A stretch of 64,000 nt of DNA from RHLJ01 sp048058975 (GTDB lineage Bacteria; Bacteroidota; Rhodothermia; Balneolales; Balneolaceae), in contig JBLLNP010000009.1 of the NCBI GenBank assembly GCA_048058975.1, positions 1 to 64,000 of the forward strand, in the 5' to 3' direction. Both the position numbers and the translations under genes were made by a program. Under the pieces are notes generated by a model that saw only the letters and a list, made by a program, of their open reading frames with translations, was not told where the DNA came from and searched no databases. Below are positions 8,815-17,727 of this stretch, in pieces (positions within the stretch are counted from its first letter, which is position 1; each line of letters begins with the position of its first letter).

Positions 8815-8849
8815 AGGACAAATTAGTGCATGCTGGTTTGTCCTTTTTT
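8813..8849 (+). terminator. Hairpin terminator next to the HTH element
   Basis: AAAGGACAAA (8813-8822) pairs with TTTGTCCTTT (8837-8846) and is followed by further T residues. It faces the rightward K+-channel operon but lies 350 bp past its stop, on the far side of the leftward HTH element, as if the element had come between operon and terminator. Confidence 0.65.
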
Positions 8850-9349
8850 ATTTCTATCACTCAAAAGTAGTCCCTATCAATTAAAGATAGAAAGTTAATA
8901 AGTTGGCGTTGTTGGTTAAGCTTCTTTCTAAATGATTCGATCTTCTCTTATTACCAACCTAATTTCATACTGGTTATTCCTATTAGAGGTGTCAAAAAAA
9001 ATATCCGGGGTAGGGAAATCTGGAAAACTAATCGCTTTTCGTGAATCAGAACGTTTGAATAACAACATATTGGATCAATCATGCATTGAAATACATTTAT
9101 ACAATTATCATAAAACGATGAATGAATTCCAGCTAACAAATAATAATTCATTCATAGCAATGCCAGTGAGTTTCTGATCCGGTTCTTAAAACTAAAAACA
9201 CCGGCTGAATATAACCCCATCTAAAATCAGCCCGAACATATCCCTTAAAATCTAAGAGGTACTATAAAGATTTTTATTTACTTTTTGAACGGAGAATACG
9301 TTAAACTAACTATGAAATAGCTTCAGAATAATTCAATAATGTAGAGTAC
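8850..9349. other. Gene-poor stretch
   Basis: About 500 bp with only a weak 81-codon frame (8932-9177, +) that has no family signature. The AraC-type regulator's promoter should lie in the last 100 bp, but I see no clear consensus element. Confidence 0.4.
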
Positions 9350-10438
9350 ATGCCGGTCATAGATCTTCTGGAAACCTTTCAGATTTTTATAATTATTCAG
9401 TGTATTACATTTTGTGTGTATCTGTTTACCGTAAAGTCGGATTATTCTATAAGCAATAAACTCCTTGGTTTATTTTTGATCGTGCTCTCATTACAAATGG
9501 CTTCCAATATTTTTATCTCGACCGGAAACTCCTTTTTTTATCGTTCTTCTTTATCTCTCAGGTTTTTATTTGGACCGCTTTTCTTCCTGTATGTGAGTAG
9601 TATTATCACTAAAGATCAGAAACTGACCAAGTACGATTTTTTTCATTTAGTACCATTTATCTCTGTAGTATTTGTGTTAAGTATAAATATTCGGGTTGAC
9701 AGGGTTTACTTTCTGGCCTTTACTTATTTCTTTTTGGTGGGATATCTGGTGTTTACGTATTACGTGATTCATACCTACAAAAAAGTGTTAGCCGAAACCC
9801 GCTCTTCTTCGTCAGATACCTCACTAAAATGGATTCAGCTTTTACTGTCATTTCAGGCACTGGTAATTATTCTTGATCTGGTAAACAACTTCAATTCCAG
9901 GATTGAAGGATGGCCGGTAATGGAAATACTCATGGTGGAGATGGTCATTATACTTTGCATGGTTAATGTGATGATCTTTTTTGGATTAAAGCATCCGAAT
10001 TTATTTACCGTTATAAATACCGAAGAAAGACTGATTGTTAAAGATCAGAAAGAAAAATATGCATCATCTGCGCTTAAAGATGATGATCTGGTCCGGATAA
10101 AAGAAAAGCTCTCTATGTTGATGGAGAATGAAAAACCGTATCTGGATCCCGAATTAACATTAACCGATTTGGCTGAAAAGATATCGCTGTCCAACCGTGA
10201 ACTATCACAGGTTATTAACACACAATTCGATAGAAACTTTTCTGAGTTTATAAATTCCTACCGGGTTGAAGAGGCGATCAGAATTTTCGAAAAAAATGAC
10301 GATCCCAAAAAAACGATTCTGGAAATCATTTTTGAAGTCGGCTTTAATTCAAAATCAAGTTTCTATACGGCCTTCAAAAAACAAACCAACACCACCCCAA
10401 AAATTTATCTTGCAAAAATCAGATCTGAAAAGAAATGA
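9350..10438 (+). CDS. AraC-family regulator with an N-terminal membrane domain
   Basis: A 362-residue protein. About seven hydrophobic segments occupy residues 8-225, followed by a short linker and a C-terminal AraC/XylS DNA-binding domain (about 262-362) with the usual second-helix region VGFNSKSSFYTAFKKQTNTTP. Membrane-tethered AraC proteins are common in this phylum and sense extracytoplasmic ligands by unknown means. It lies upstream of the exported beta-propeller gene and 2.6 kb before the glucan operon, so either could be a target; no binding site is visible. Confidence 0.88.
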   Translation: MPVIDLLETFQIFIIIQCITFCVYLFTVKSDYSISNKLLGLFLIVLSLQMASNIFISTGNSFFYRSSLSLRFLFGPLFFLYVSSIITKDQKLTKYDFFHLVPFISVVFVLSINIRVDRVYFLAFTYFFLVGYLVFTYYVIHTYKKVLAETRSSSSDTSLKWIQLLLSFQALVIILDLVNNFNSRIEGWPVMEILMVEMVIILCMVNVMIFFGLKHPNLFTVINTEERLIVKDQKEKYASSALKDDDLVRIKEKLSMLMENEKPYLDPELTLTDLAEKISLSNRELSQVINTQFDRNFSEFINSYRVEEAIRIFEKNDDPKKTILEIIFEVGFNSKSSFYTAFKKQTNTTPKIYLAKIRSEKK

Positions 10439-10586
10439 TTTTGGTTCTGTACTCAGAATCACAAACACTAAAACGGAAAAAAGATACCCGTCTTTCATGA
10501 AAAATTAGTCCAAAATCAGGAATAAAGACTACTCTCAGGTTCGTTCTGCTGATATTCCACTTCAATCACAAACTATCATCTATACG

Positions 10587-12029
10587 TTGAAGAATTTAAT
10601 TTTAGCAGCAGTATTATGTGCGCTTTCAGCATCTTCTCATGCACAAAGAGTTGAAACCTTGGTACCCGGTCCGTCTAGTTTTGATGATGGATTAGCGGTC
10701 GATGCTTCCGGCTTTATTTATGCCTCACGCTATTATGGAACTACAGTAACAAAGATATCGCCAACGGGCGAGACTTCGGTTTTCAGTTCTGGATTTGGGA
10801 GTCCAAATGCAATAGCATTTGATAATGAAGGAAACCTGATAGTTCCGAATGCTACAGGAAATAAAGTTCACAGGGTGTTCAAGGACGGTACAAAAGAAGT
10901 AATTGTGGCAAATATCCAAAACCCGACAGGAATAGCAGTAGACAGTATTGGGAATATTTTTATATCACAATATTCATTATCGAGAATATCAAAACTGGAT
11001 ACAGCTGGAACACTTACCACTTTTTTAACAGGCGGAAAGCTGAATGGCCCGGTAACATTAATCTTTGATGAACAGGAGGACTTGTTTATAGGGAATTTCA
11101 ATGATGGAAAAATCCTGAAATACTCCTTCGAAAATGATGAAGTTTCTGAAATTGCAGATATTCCGGGATGGTTGGGTAGCTTTACATTAACAGACAGTAC
11201 TATCTACGCCACGGCATTTGAAAACCATAGCATTTACAAAATCAATAAAGATGGAAGTAAACAAAGTATTTTTTCAGGTAATGGTGTAAGGGGGAAAAGA
11301 GATGGTAACTTAAGCAGAGCCAGATTCGATGGTCCAAATGGAATAGTTGCTTCTAATACCGGAGATACGCTCTTTATATCCGATTTTGGAAGCCGTTCTC
11401 TGAGAATGATAACCGGAATTATTCCTAACAATCCGAAAATCAGAATTGATAGTGTGCTGAGCTTTGGTGAAGTAGGTATATCAATGGTTGTAACAGACAC
11501 AATGATTATTCAAAACCCTGGAAACGATACATTGATAGTGAGTGATATCACAAGCAATCATTCGAATTTTACGGTAGATAATCACATTCTGGAAGTACCC
11601 GCTTACTCTTCCAGGAAATTACCTGTTAGTTTTTCTCCAACCGATGCATCGGAGTACCAGGCTATTATCAGTTTTAAGACCAATATAGATTCGTTGAACT
11701 ATGAATTTACTGTGTGTGGAATTGGCATCAATGTTACCAGCAATGAAGAGGAGAATAACTTAGTTCAGGAGTACAAGTTGTTTCAGAATTATCCAAACCC
11801 TTTTAATCCAAGTACAACCATAAATTTCACTCTACCTCAAGTAAGTGATGTAAGTCTTCAGGTATTCGATATTCAAGGTAGATTAGTATCAACTCTTGTA
11901 GAAGGTGAGTTACAAGCAGGTTATTATAGCAAGGTTTTTAATGCATCAAGCTTAGCTACGGGGATATATTCTTACCGATTAGTTGTTGGTTCGAAAGTAA
12001 TCGTAAGGAAATTAACATTGATAAAATAA
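10587..12029 (+). CDS. T9SS-exported NHL-type beta-propeller protein
   Basis: A 480-residue protein. TTG 10587 is taken as start because it directly opens a good signal peptide (MKNLILAAVL...SHAQ) and there is no ATG nearby. Residues 25-280 carry repeated 'DxxGNxx' blade motifs of an NHL/SMP-30-like propeller (GLAVDASGFIYAS, GIAVDSIGNIFIS, GIVASNTGDTLFI). A beta-sandwich follows (about 290-385, ASPM/SPD2/Hydin-like), then a T9SS sorting domain (about 400-480: LFQNYPNPFNPSTTI ... KLTLIK). Binding role inferred; no catalytic motif. A decayed 68-aa-type gene follows after 4 bp. Confidence 0.85.
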   Translation: MKNLILAAVLCALSASSHAQRVETLVPGPSSFDDGLAVDASGFIYASRYYGTTVTKISPTGETSVFSSGFGSPNAIAFDNEGNLIVPNATGNKVHRVFKDGTKEVIVANIQNPTGIAVDSIGNIFISQYSLSRISKLDTAGTLTTFLTGGKLNGPVTLIFDEQEDLFIGNFNDGKILKYSFENDEVSEIADIPGWLGSFTLTDSTIYATAFENHSIYKINKDGSKQSIFSGNGVRGKRDGNLSRARFDGPNGIVASNTGDTLFISDFGSRSLRMITGIIPNNPKIRIDSVLSFGEVGISMVVTDTMIIQNPGNDTLIVSDITSNHSNFTVDNHILEVPAYSSRKLPVSFSPTDASEYQAIISFKTNIDSLNYEFTVCGIGINVTSNEEENNLVQEYKLFQNYPNPFNPSTTINFTLPQVSDVSLQVFDIQGRLVSTLVEGELQAGYYSKVFNASSLATGIYSYRLVVGSKVIVRKLTLIK

Positions 12030-12033
12030 GACC

Positions 12034-12200
12034 ATGAATATAATTAACACTATAGCACTCACTATCATATTATTATTCATTTCAATAACGGTTATGGCAT
12101 TTCAACCCAGTTTACCTGGATCTCCATCAGAAGCTACAATGACTAAGGTTTAGGGCGATTGGCTACCGCTGGAGGTAAAAATTTGAGGTCTAAAAACTGG
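12034..12200 (+). pseudogene. Decayed copy of the 68-residue PIDGG protein
   Basis: ATG 12034 opens MNIINTIALT...VMAFQPSLPGSPSEA, matching the signal peptide and PGLPSAPSQA segment of the three intact 68-residue genes further right, then reaches TAG at 12151. One frame over, the sequence resumes with GLGRLATAGGKNLRSK, which matches their GLGLLAAAGGAYAIKK segment. The PIDGG core is lost and the frame is broken. As with the intact copies, it directly follows a T9SS cargo gene. Confidence 0.65.
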
Positions 12201-12227
12201 TCGCTTTAAAATGGACTAGAATCCTGC

Positions 12228-12530
12228 TTATCGAAGTTTCTGTAACCCCAAACCTTCTTGTCAATTTAGCTCTACTATTCGCCTTTCCAGATTCTAATAA
12301 TTTCCGGTAATGCTTAGCTTAAGCTACCAGCGTATTTTTTTGAGAAGTTGGTTTCGTTCGGTTAACATATTCTCGTGTTAACTCCGTGTTCGCATGATCG
12401 AAAAAAGGGAGTGATTTTTGGAGTTTTTTCAGATCAATTTCAAAACGAGCGCCATTAGAACCGCCTCTTAAGACCCTAACAGGCGATTTTATTTCGAACA
12501 GTATTCGCAGGTTTGCAACTTCCGGGGAGC
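12228..12530 (-). pseudogene. Broken second copy of the small HTH gene
   Basis: Read on the minus strand it gives SPEVANLRILFEIKSPVRV and on through SNGARFEIDLKKLQKSLPFF, almost identical to the copy at 8485-8814, then diverges and meets an in-frame TAA at 12319-12321 before a recognisable HTH tail (YRKLLESGKANSRAKL). There is no start codon at the proximal end. As in copy 1, the proximal end abuts a hairpin terminator of unrelated sequence. Confidence 0.7.
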
Positions 12531-12531
12531 G

Positions 12532-12566
12532 AAAAGGCTAATCAGAATTTCTGGTTAGCCTTTTTT
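12532..12566 (+). terminator. Hairpin terminator beside the broken HTH copy
   Basis: AAAAGGCTAA (12532-12541) pairs with TTAGCCTTTT (12555-12564), with a run of T residues. It could have terminated the NHL protein/68-aa operon before the HTH element separated them. Confidence 0.65.
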
Positions 12567-13010
12567 ATTATCTATGCTAATTAAAAGAATCTTCATCAAG
12601 ATAAGGGGTATGAAGGTGAGTCCATTGAAACTCCCTGTATTGTCAGTAGAGATCACTTCATAGAATGGAATCTCATCCGGTTATCCTCAGTGTCAATGAA
12701 TTCAGTAATGAACATATCTACTATGGGAGTTTTAAGTATAAATTAGCCCCTCCCACCTATAAAAACTATATACACCTCTATTTATATTGTAAAAAATGGA
12801 AATTTTTTTACTGAGGTAATATCATACATAATCGATTGGGATGCAGCTTTTTAGGCTTAGAAAAGCGGTTTTTCAGGAATTATATATACAATGTAAAGGT
12901 TGAATTTCTCATTACCTGAAAGTATCCTAACACAAAATTAACATTGGCGAGTTGATTTTATCTGTGTTGTAGCTTCTCGCAAAAGCCCTAAAAACCTAAC
13001 CAACTATTCT
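12567..13010. other. AT-rich leader region of the glucan operon
   Basis: About 440 bp without a credible gene. It must hold the promoter of the 13-30 kb glucan operon, but I see no clear -33/-7 pair or palindromic operator. Confidence 0.4.
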
Positions 13011-16000
13011 ATGAAGAATTTTTTCCTTTCTCTTTCTCTTCTATTATTTATTTCCGGCTATGCCTACGGGCAGTCGGAGGTTTCTGTTGAAAAATCTGCG
13101 GACGGCTGGAAATTATTAGTCGATGGTGAACCATTTATGGTAAACGGAATGAACTGGGATTACTTTCCCCGAGGAACAAACTATTCTTACAGTTTGTGGA
13201 ACCAATCTCCGGAATTCATTAAACAAGCTTTAGATTATGAAATGGGGTTACTCCAAAACATGGGAGTTAATGTCATTCGAGTGTACTCAGGCATCCAGCC
13301 AGAATGGATCCAATATATATATGAGAATTACGGTATCTACACAATGTTGAATCACTCGTTTGGTCGTTATGGATTAACCATTGATGGTGTTTGGACACCT
13401 GTAACAGAGTATGATGATCCCAAAACGATGGATTTACTACTTAGTGAAGTAACTGAGATGGCAAGATCATATGAGGGGACTCCTGGTTTACTACTTTATT
13501 TGCTTGGTAATGAAAATAACTATGGACTTTTCTGGGCCGGGGCTGAGACAGAAGATTTTCCGGATGATGATGCGCAAAAAGCATTTGTAGGACAAACACG
13601 TGGAAGACCGATGTATAAATTGATGAATGACGCGGCTGTGGCTATGAAAGCCATAGATTCATCCCTTCCTGTGGCAATCTGTAATGGGGATGTTTTATTC
13701 CTAGAGCATATAGTTGACCTGACACCTGATGTGGACATCTTTGGTGTTAACACCTATCGAGGAGAAACATTTACAGATTTATTCGATGTTATTTCAGCAG
13801 AATATGATAAACCTGTTCTTCTGACTGAATTTGGGGTAGATGCATTTAATGCCAGAACACTTACTGAAGACCAGATAGCTCAGGCATTTATAAAGAAAAG
13901 TAACTGGGAAGATGTTTATTCCCACGCAGCAGGAATGGGAAGAGCAAATAACTCAATCGGTGGATTTACATTCCAGTTCAGTGATGGTTGGTGGAAATAT
14001 GGGCAAACTGACAATCTGGATGTTCATGATATTAACGCGTCCTGGGCTAATGGTGGTTATCAATATGATTTCGCTGAAGGCGAAAACAATATGAATGAAG
14101 AGTGGTTTGGTATCACTGCTAAAGGACCAACTGATGTTAACGGATTTTATCAGTTATTTCCAAGAGCTTCATACTATGTATTGCAACAAGCGCATCAGTA
14201 CGATGTGTATTCACAAAGCGCTTCACTTTCAGACCTGAATGCTTACTTTGAAAATATTTCTATTCAAGGCGCTGCATTAAGAGCAAGGGGAGATAAAGCA
14301 GCTTTGGCAGGTTCATCAGCAGATGCTATTAAACTAAGTAGGTTCACTGCAGATTTCAGAACCTACAGTACGGGTGGAGACTTAATCACAACTCCAGATG
14401 ATCCTGCTGAAGGGCAAAGAGAATATCCTAATCAACTTGGCTTTGATCACATGGAGTCCTTCTTTATCGGTATTGAAGCAAATCCGGCCCCAACAATTAG
14501 AGGGAATATTGAGTTCAATATTTTAGGAAATGTAGCTGCAAATCCAATTGATGAAATTTTTTACGAAAACAGAGGGCGTCCGGTTGATTTGGAAGGTCAG
14601 TACGAAGATGTAACACTTAATGATGTAAATAGATTATCCGTTTACAGTGCCAGTTATACCTGGACAAGCCCCTATTTCCAATTAGAGGGTTTTTACAGAA
14701 CGGGTCATTACCACTGGGGATACGAAGGCGATTTCTTCGGATTATATCCGGAAGCAAACTATGGACCTAATATTGATATTTATAATGGTACCGCACCATT
14801 TGGGTTTGAAGTAGAAGGACGTAAGCAGTTCGAAGGATTTACAGCAGCTTTTGGCCCGGAACTTTGGTGGGGAGCAAACCCAGCTATTTTATTAAAGTAC
14901 GATCGTAAAATCGGTAAAACTGAATTCACTGGTATCTTCCATGAAGATTTGGAAAGACAAGGCTCAATAGAAAGTTCATTTGCTATTCCGATGCCAAAAA
15001 CAAGAAGATTCTCTTTGTATGCTCATAGAGAACTCGGAAAGCTTACCGTTGAAGCAGGTGGTATTTGGGCAGGTCAGCCTCTGAATGGAAGAGAGTTCCA
15101 GCTTGTAAGAGAACAACCGGATGGTTCTTACAGAGTCTATGTAGATGAAATTAAGTCTTCAGATAACTGGGGTGGTAAATTAAAGCTTACCTACGAAGGA
15201 GGTAAATTCAATTGGTATGGACAAGGTGCTGTAATGGGGCTTGTCGCAAATGGTGGCTTTGACCAAACCATTACGTTTACAGGATGGAGGTTGAAGGATA
15301 CAGGCAGTGGAAATCAATATAATGTACTTTCCGGCTTAACCTACACCTTTGGTAATCTTCAGGTAGCTCCAAACTTTTTGTGGCAAAAACCAATTGAAGG
15401 TCCAATTCCAACTGGTATAGGTGGGGCGGCTCGTCCAAGAAACATTATTGACGATCCATTTGCAGTTCGTTCCAACCGTGAACAGGTTGCAGGGGAATTA
15501 GTGCTAACGTGGGATCCAACTCCCGGAACCTGGATGTACAACTGGGATAGTGATCGTTCCGAAGATGCTCAACTGGCAATTAGTTTGGGAGTTGTTTACA
15601 GACATTTGCCAACCATTCAGGATGCGGCAATAGGTATATTCCCGGATGGTAGAAGCACATTCCCGTTTGATGGTTCAGCACCTGCTGAAGATTTGTTAGA
15701 GGTTAATGCAAGGGTTGTTTCAAAAATTAACCGTGATCTTGGTTTTGTTGCCCTAATTTACGGTGGTGATGGTCAGGCTAATGGTAGCGATCCGCGTAAA
15801 ATCTCTCGTTTTGGAACAGATCTTCGAATGATTTACAAAAATATTAAAGTGAATAGCTTTGCCAGATTCAACGATTGGGGACCGTTTGATTACCATCGTG
15901 ATTTCAACCAGACCTATCCAATGCAGTTGATGGCAGATTTCTCAACTACACTTGGTAAACCGGATTGGTTTGATATGCCTACTACACGACTTGGAATAAG

Positions 16001-16160
16001 AGGCACATACAGATCGCTTGATAAATATTCTCCAAGATACTCACAGGTTGAAGTGGATCCGGCAACAGGAAATATTATACCGGTTGCTGGTGTTACATCT
16101 CTTGATAATGGTTCTGAGTGGGAAATCAGAACATACATCCAAATTGACATAAGAAATTGA
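13011..16160 (+). CDS. TIM-barrel glycosidase fused to a putative outer-membrane beta-barrel
   Basis: A 1049-residue protein with a signal peptide ending AYGQ. Residues about 25-405 form a clan GH-A TIM barrel (GH2-C/GH5/GH17-like): GVNVIRVYSG, LLYLLGNENN with putative acid/base Glu168, and VLLTEFGVDA with putative nucleophile Glu273. After a linker (about 405-445), some 600 residues consist of alternating aromatic/polar strands with glycine turns, ending EIRTYIQIDIRN, as expected of a large outer-membrane barrel. No lipobox, SusC plug or T9SS tail is present. First gene of the glucan operon, 12 bp before the next. The exact GH family and barrel topology are not certain. Confidence 0.75.
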   Translation: MKNFFLSLSLLLFISGYAYGQSEVSVEKSADGWKLLVDGEPFMVNGMNWDYFPRGTNYSYSLWNQSPEFIKQALDYEMGLLQNMGVNVIRVYSGIQPEWIQYIYENYGIYTMLNHSFGRYGLTIDGVWTPVTEYDDPKTMDLLLSEVTEMARSYEGTPGLLLYLLGNENNYGLFWAGAETEDFPDDDAQKAFVGQTRGRPMYKLMNDAAVAMKAIDSSLPVAICNGDVLFLEHIVDLTPDVDIFGVNTYRGETFTDLFDVISAEYDKPVLLTEFGVDAFNARTLTEDQIAQAFIKKSNWEDVYSHAAGMGRANNSIGGFTFQFSDGWWKYGQTDNLDVHDINASWANGGYQYDFAEGENNMNEEWFGITAKGPTDVNGFYQLFPRASYYVLQQAHQYDVYSQSASLSDLNAYFENISIQGAALRARGDKAALAGSSADAIKLSRFTADFRTYSTGGDLITTPDDPAEGQREYPNQLGFDHMESFFIGIEANPAPTIRGNIEFNILGNVAANPIDEIFYENRGRPVDLEGQYEDVTLNDVNRLSVYSASYTWTSPYFQLEGFYRTGHYHWGYEGDFFGLYPEANYGPNIDIYNGTAPFGFEVEGRKQFEGFTAAFGPELWWGANPAILLKYDRKIGKTEFTGIFHEDLERQGSIESSFAIPMPKTRRFSLYAHRELGKLTVEAGGIWAGQPLNGREFQLVREQPDGSYRVYVDEIKSSDNWGGKLKLTYEGGKFNWYGQGAVMGLVANGGFDQTITFTGWRLKDTGSGNQYNVLSGLTYTFGNLQVAPNFLWQKPIEGPIPTGIGGAARPRNIIDDPFAVRSNREQVAGELVLTWDPTPGTWMYNWDSDRSEDAQLAISLGVVYRHLPTIQDAAIGIFPDGRSTFPFDGSAPAEDLLEVNARVVSKINRDLGFVALIYGGDGQANGSDPRKISRFGTDLRMIYKNIKVNSFARFNDWGPFDYHRDFNQTYPMQLMADFSTTLGKPDWFDMPTTRLGIRGTYRSLDKYSPRYSQVEVDPATGNIIPVAGVTSLDNGSEWEIRTYIQIDIRN

Positions 16161-16172
16161 GAGGTTAAATAA

Positions 16173-17615
16173 ATGAAAAAATTAGATTCAAAAATTATGA
16201 AACGCATTCTCATTGTCTTTTTAGTACTTCCTGTTCTATTTGCGGGTTGTGAACGTTCGGTAGATGGACTAAGTGAGCCTACATTAACTCAGAATCCCGA
16301 AGTATTTATTGATGGCTTTAGCTCTGGATTAGACTACTTGCCATTTGGAGACTCTAAACTCGATGCCTTTTCTGTTGATGAGGAAACAACATTTGATGGA
16401 TCTGGTGCTTCCATGAGGTTTGATGTACCTAACGTTGGAGACCCAACAGGAGCTTATGCCGGGGCTATCTTTAAAGATCTGAACGGAGGAAGAGACTTAA
16501 CCCCATATAATGCTCTTACCTTTTATGCGAAAGCAACCAGAGCAGGAACTATTAATGAAATTGGTTTTGGGAATGACTTTGAACAAAGTCCATACAGAAC
16601 AATAATACAAGGTCTGCGCTTAAGCACAAGTTGGAAAAAATATGTTATACCTATTCCTGATCCTTCAAAACTTACAGAAGAACAAGGTATGTTTTGGTAT
16701 GCTGAAGGGCCAGAAGGAGAAAGTGGTGAAGGATATACATTCTGGATTGACGAATTGCAGTATGAGTACTTACCTACACTTGCTCAGCCTCGACCTTTTA
16801 TAAAAAATGGTAGCGATGAAACCGGTGCAGCATTTGTTGGACAGGATTTAAATATTGATGGGGTTGGAGTAACATTCAATTACGCTTTTGAAACAGCGGG
16901 TGATGTTGCTGTAAGCCAAGACATAACGGTTAATACTACATCGAATTTCTTCGATTTTAATTCCAGTAATTCGGCTGTTGCTGTTGTAGATGGTGCCGTT
17001 GTATCAGTAGTTGGTCCGGGTGATGCGACAATCACAGCTAATTTAAATGGTGTAGATGCTACAGGCTCTATTAGTGTAAGTTCTATCGATCTTGCCCCAA
17101 CTCCTACAAGAGCTGCTGAGGACGTAATTGCGATTTTTAGCGATCCCTATACTAATCGTCCCGTGGATTACTTTAATGGATACTGGACATTTTCTACTAC
17201 ACAAGGTCAGGATGACATTGAAGTTAACGGAAATAATGTGATCAAATATTCACAGCTGAACTTTGTTGGAATTGAATTTCAAGGAGCTAATAGTATAGAT
17301 GCTTCCGAAATGACTCATTTCCATATCGATGTCTACGTTGAAAACATAATTCAAGCCGGAGATTTTATGGAGATCAGAATTGTTGATTTTGGACCAAATG
17401 GAGTATTTGGTGGTGACGATACTCAGAGAAGTTTCTTTTTAAATGCTTCCAGCAATCCACCGATTTCAAACGGTGGATGGATTAGTATAGAGATACCACT
17501 TCCTTCTACAAAAGCTAACATGTCACAAATTATATTTGTAACAGAAGGTACGAACCCTAATGCAACTGGTTCGATTACTGACGTGTTAATTGATAATATG
17601 TATTTTTATAAGTGA
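16173..17615 (+). CDS. Glycan-binding lipoprotein
   Basis: A 480-residue lipoprotein (lipobox LFAGC, Cys26; MKR at 16197 is an alternative start). The N-terminal half (about 45-210) looks like a CIA30/CBM-type jelly roll ending FWIDELQYEYL. A BIG2-like Ig domain covers about 225-305. A C-terminal module (about 309-480) begins APTPTRAAEDVIAIFS and ends LIDNMYFYK. That last module recurs in the T9SS protein at 28.4 kb, suggesting a shared beta-glucan-binding function. There are no hydrolase residues. Position and lipidation suggest a surface binding protein in the place of SusD/SusE. Confidence 0.75.
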   Translation: MKKLDSKIMKRILIVFLVLPVLFAGCERSVDGLSEPTLTQNPEVFIDGFSSGLDYLPFGDSKLDAFSVDEETTFDGSGASMRFDVPNVGDPTGAYAGAIFKDLNGGRDLTPYNALTFYAKATRAGTINEIGFGNDFEQSPYRTIIQGLRLSTSWKKYVIPIPDPSKLTEEQGMFWYAEGPEGESGEGYTFWIDELQYEYLPTLAQPRPFIKNGSDETGAAFVGQDLNIDGVGVTFNYAFETAGDVAVSQDITVNTTSNFFDFNSSNSAVAVVDGAVVSVVGPGDATITANLNGVDATGSISVSSIDLAPTPTRAAEDVIAIFSDPYTNRPVDYFNGYWTFSTTQGQDDIEVNGNNVIKYSQLNFVGIEFQGANSIDASEMTHFHIDVYVENIIQAGDFMEIRIVDFGPNGVFGGDDTQRSFFLNASSNPPISNGGWISIEIPLPSTKANMSQIIFVTEGTNPNATGSITDVLIDNMYFYK

Positions 17616-17632
17616 TAAATTTTTGTTTCGAA

Positions 17633-17667
17633 TTAAGAGTGTACTTTTTAAAACAGTACACTCTTAA
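17633..17667 (+). other. Intercistronic hairpin without a T tail
   Basis: TTAAGAGTGTACT (17633-17645) and AGTACACTCTTAA (17655-17667) make a perfect 13-bp stem with a 9-nt loop. No T run follows, so it is more likely an RNA processing/stability element or attenuator between the binding-protein and GH16 genes than a full terminator. Confidence 0.55.
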
Positions 17668-17727
17668 CTAAGTTGTCAGGATACACCCATTATTTATTTA
17701 CAAGATTAGATTTTATTCTTTTATAGT

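Noticed and set aside
8932..9177. 81-codon frame in the gene-poor stretch
   Set aside because: No recognisable domain, no signal peptide, composition like random AT-rich DNA; kept only as a note.
8470..12570. Duplicated HTH element considered as a standard insertion sequence
   Set aside because: No transposase, no terminal inverted repeats and no target duplication seen; reported instead as an unclassified element.
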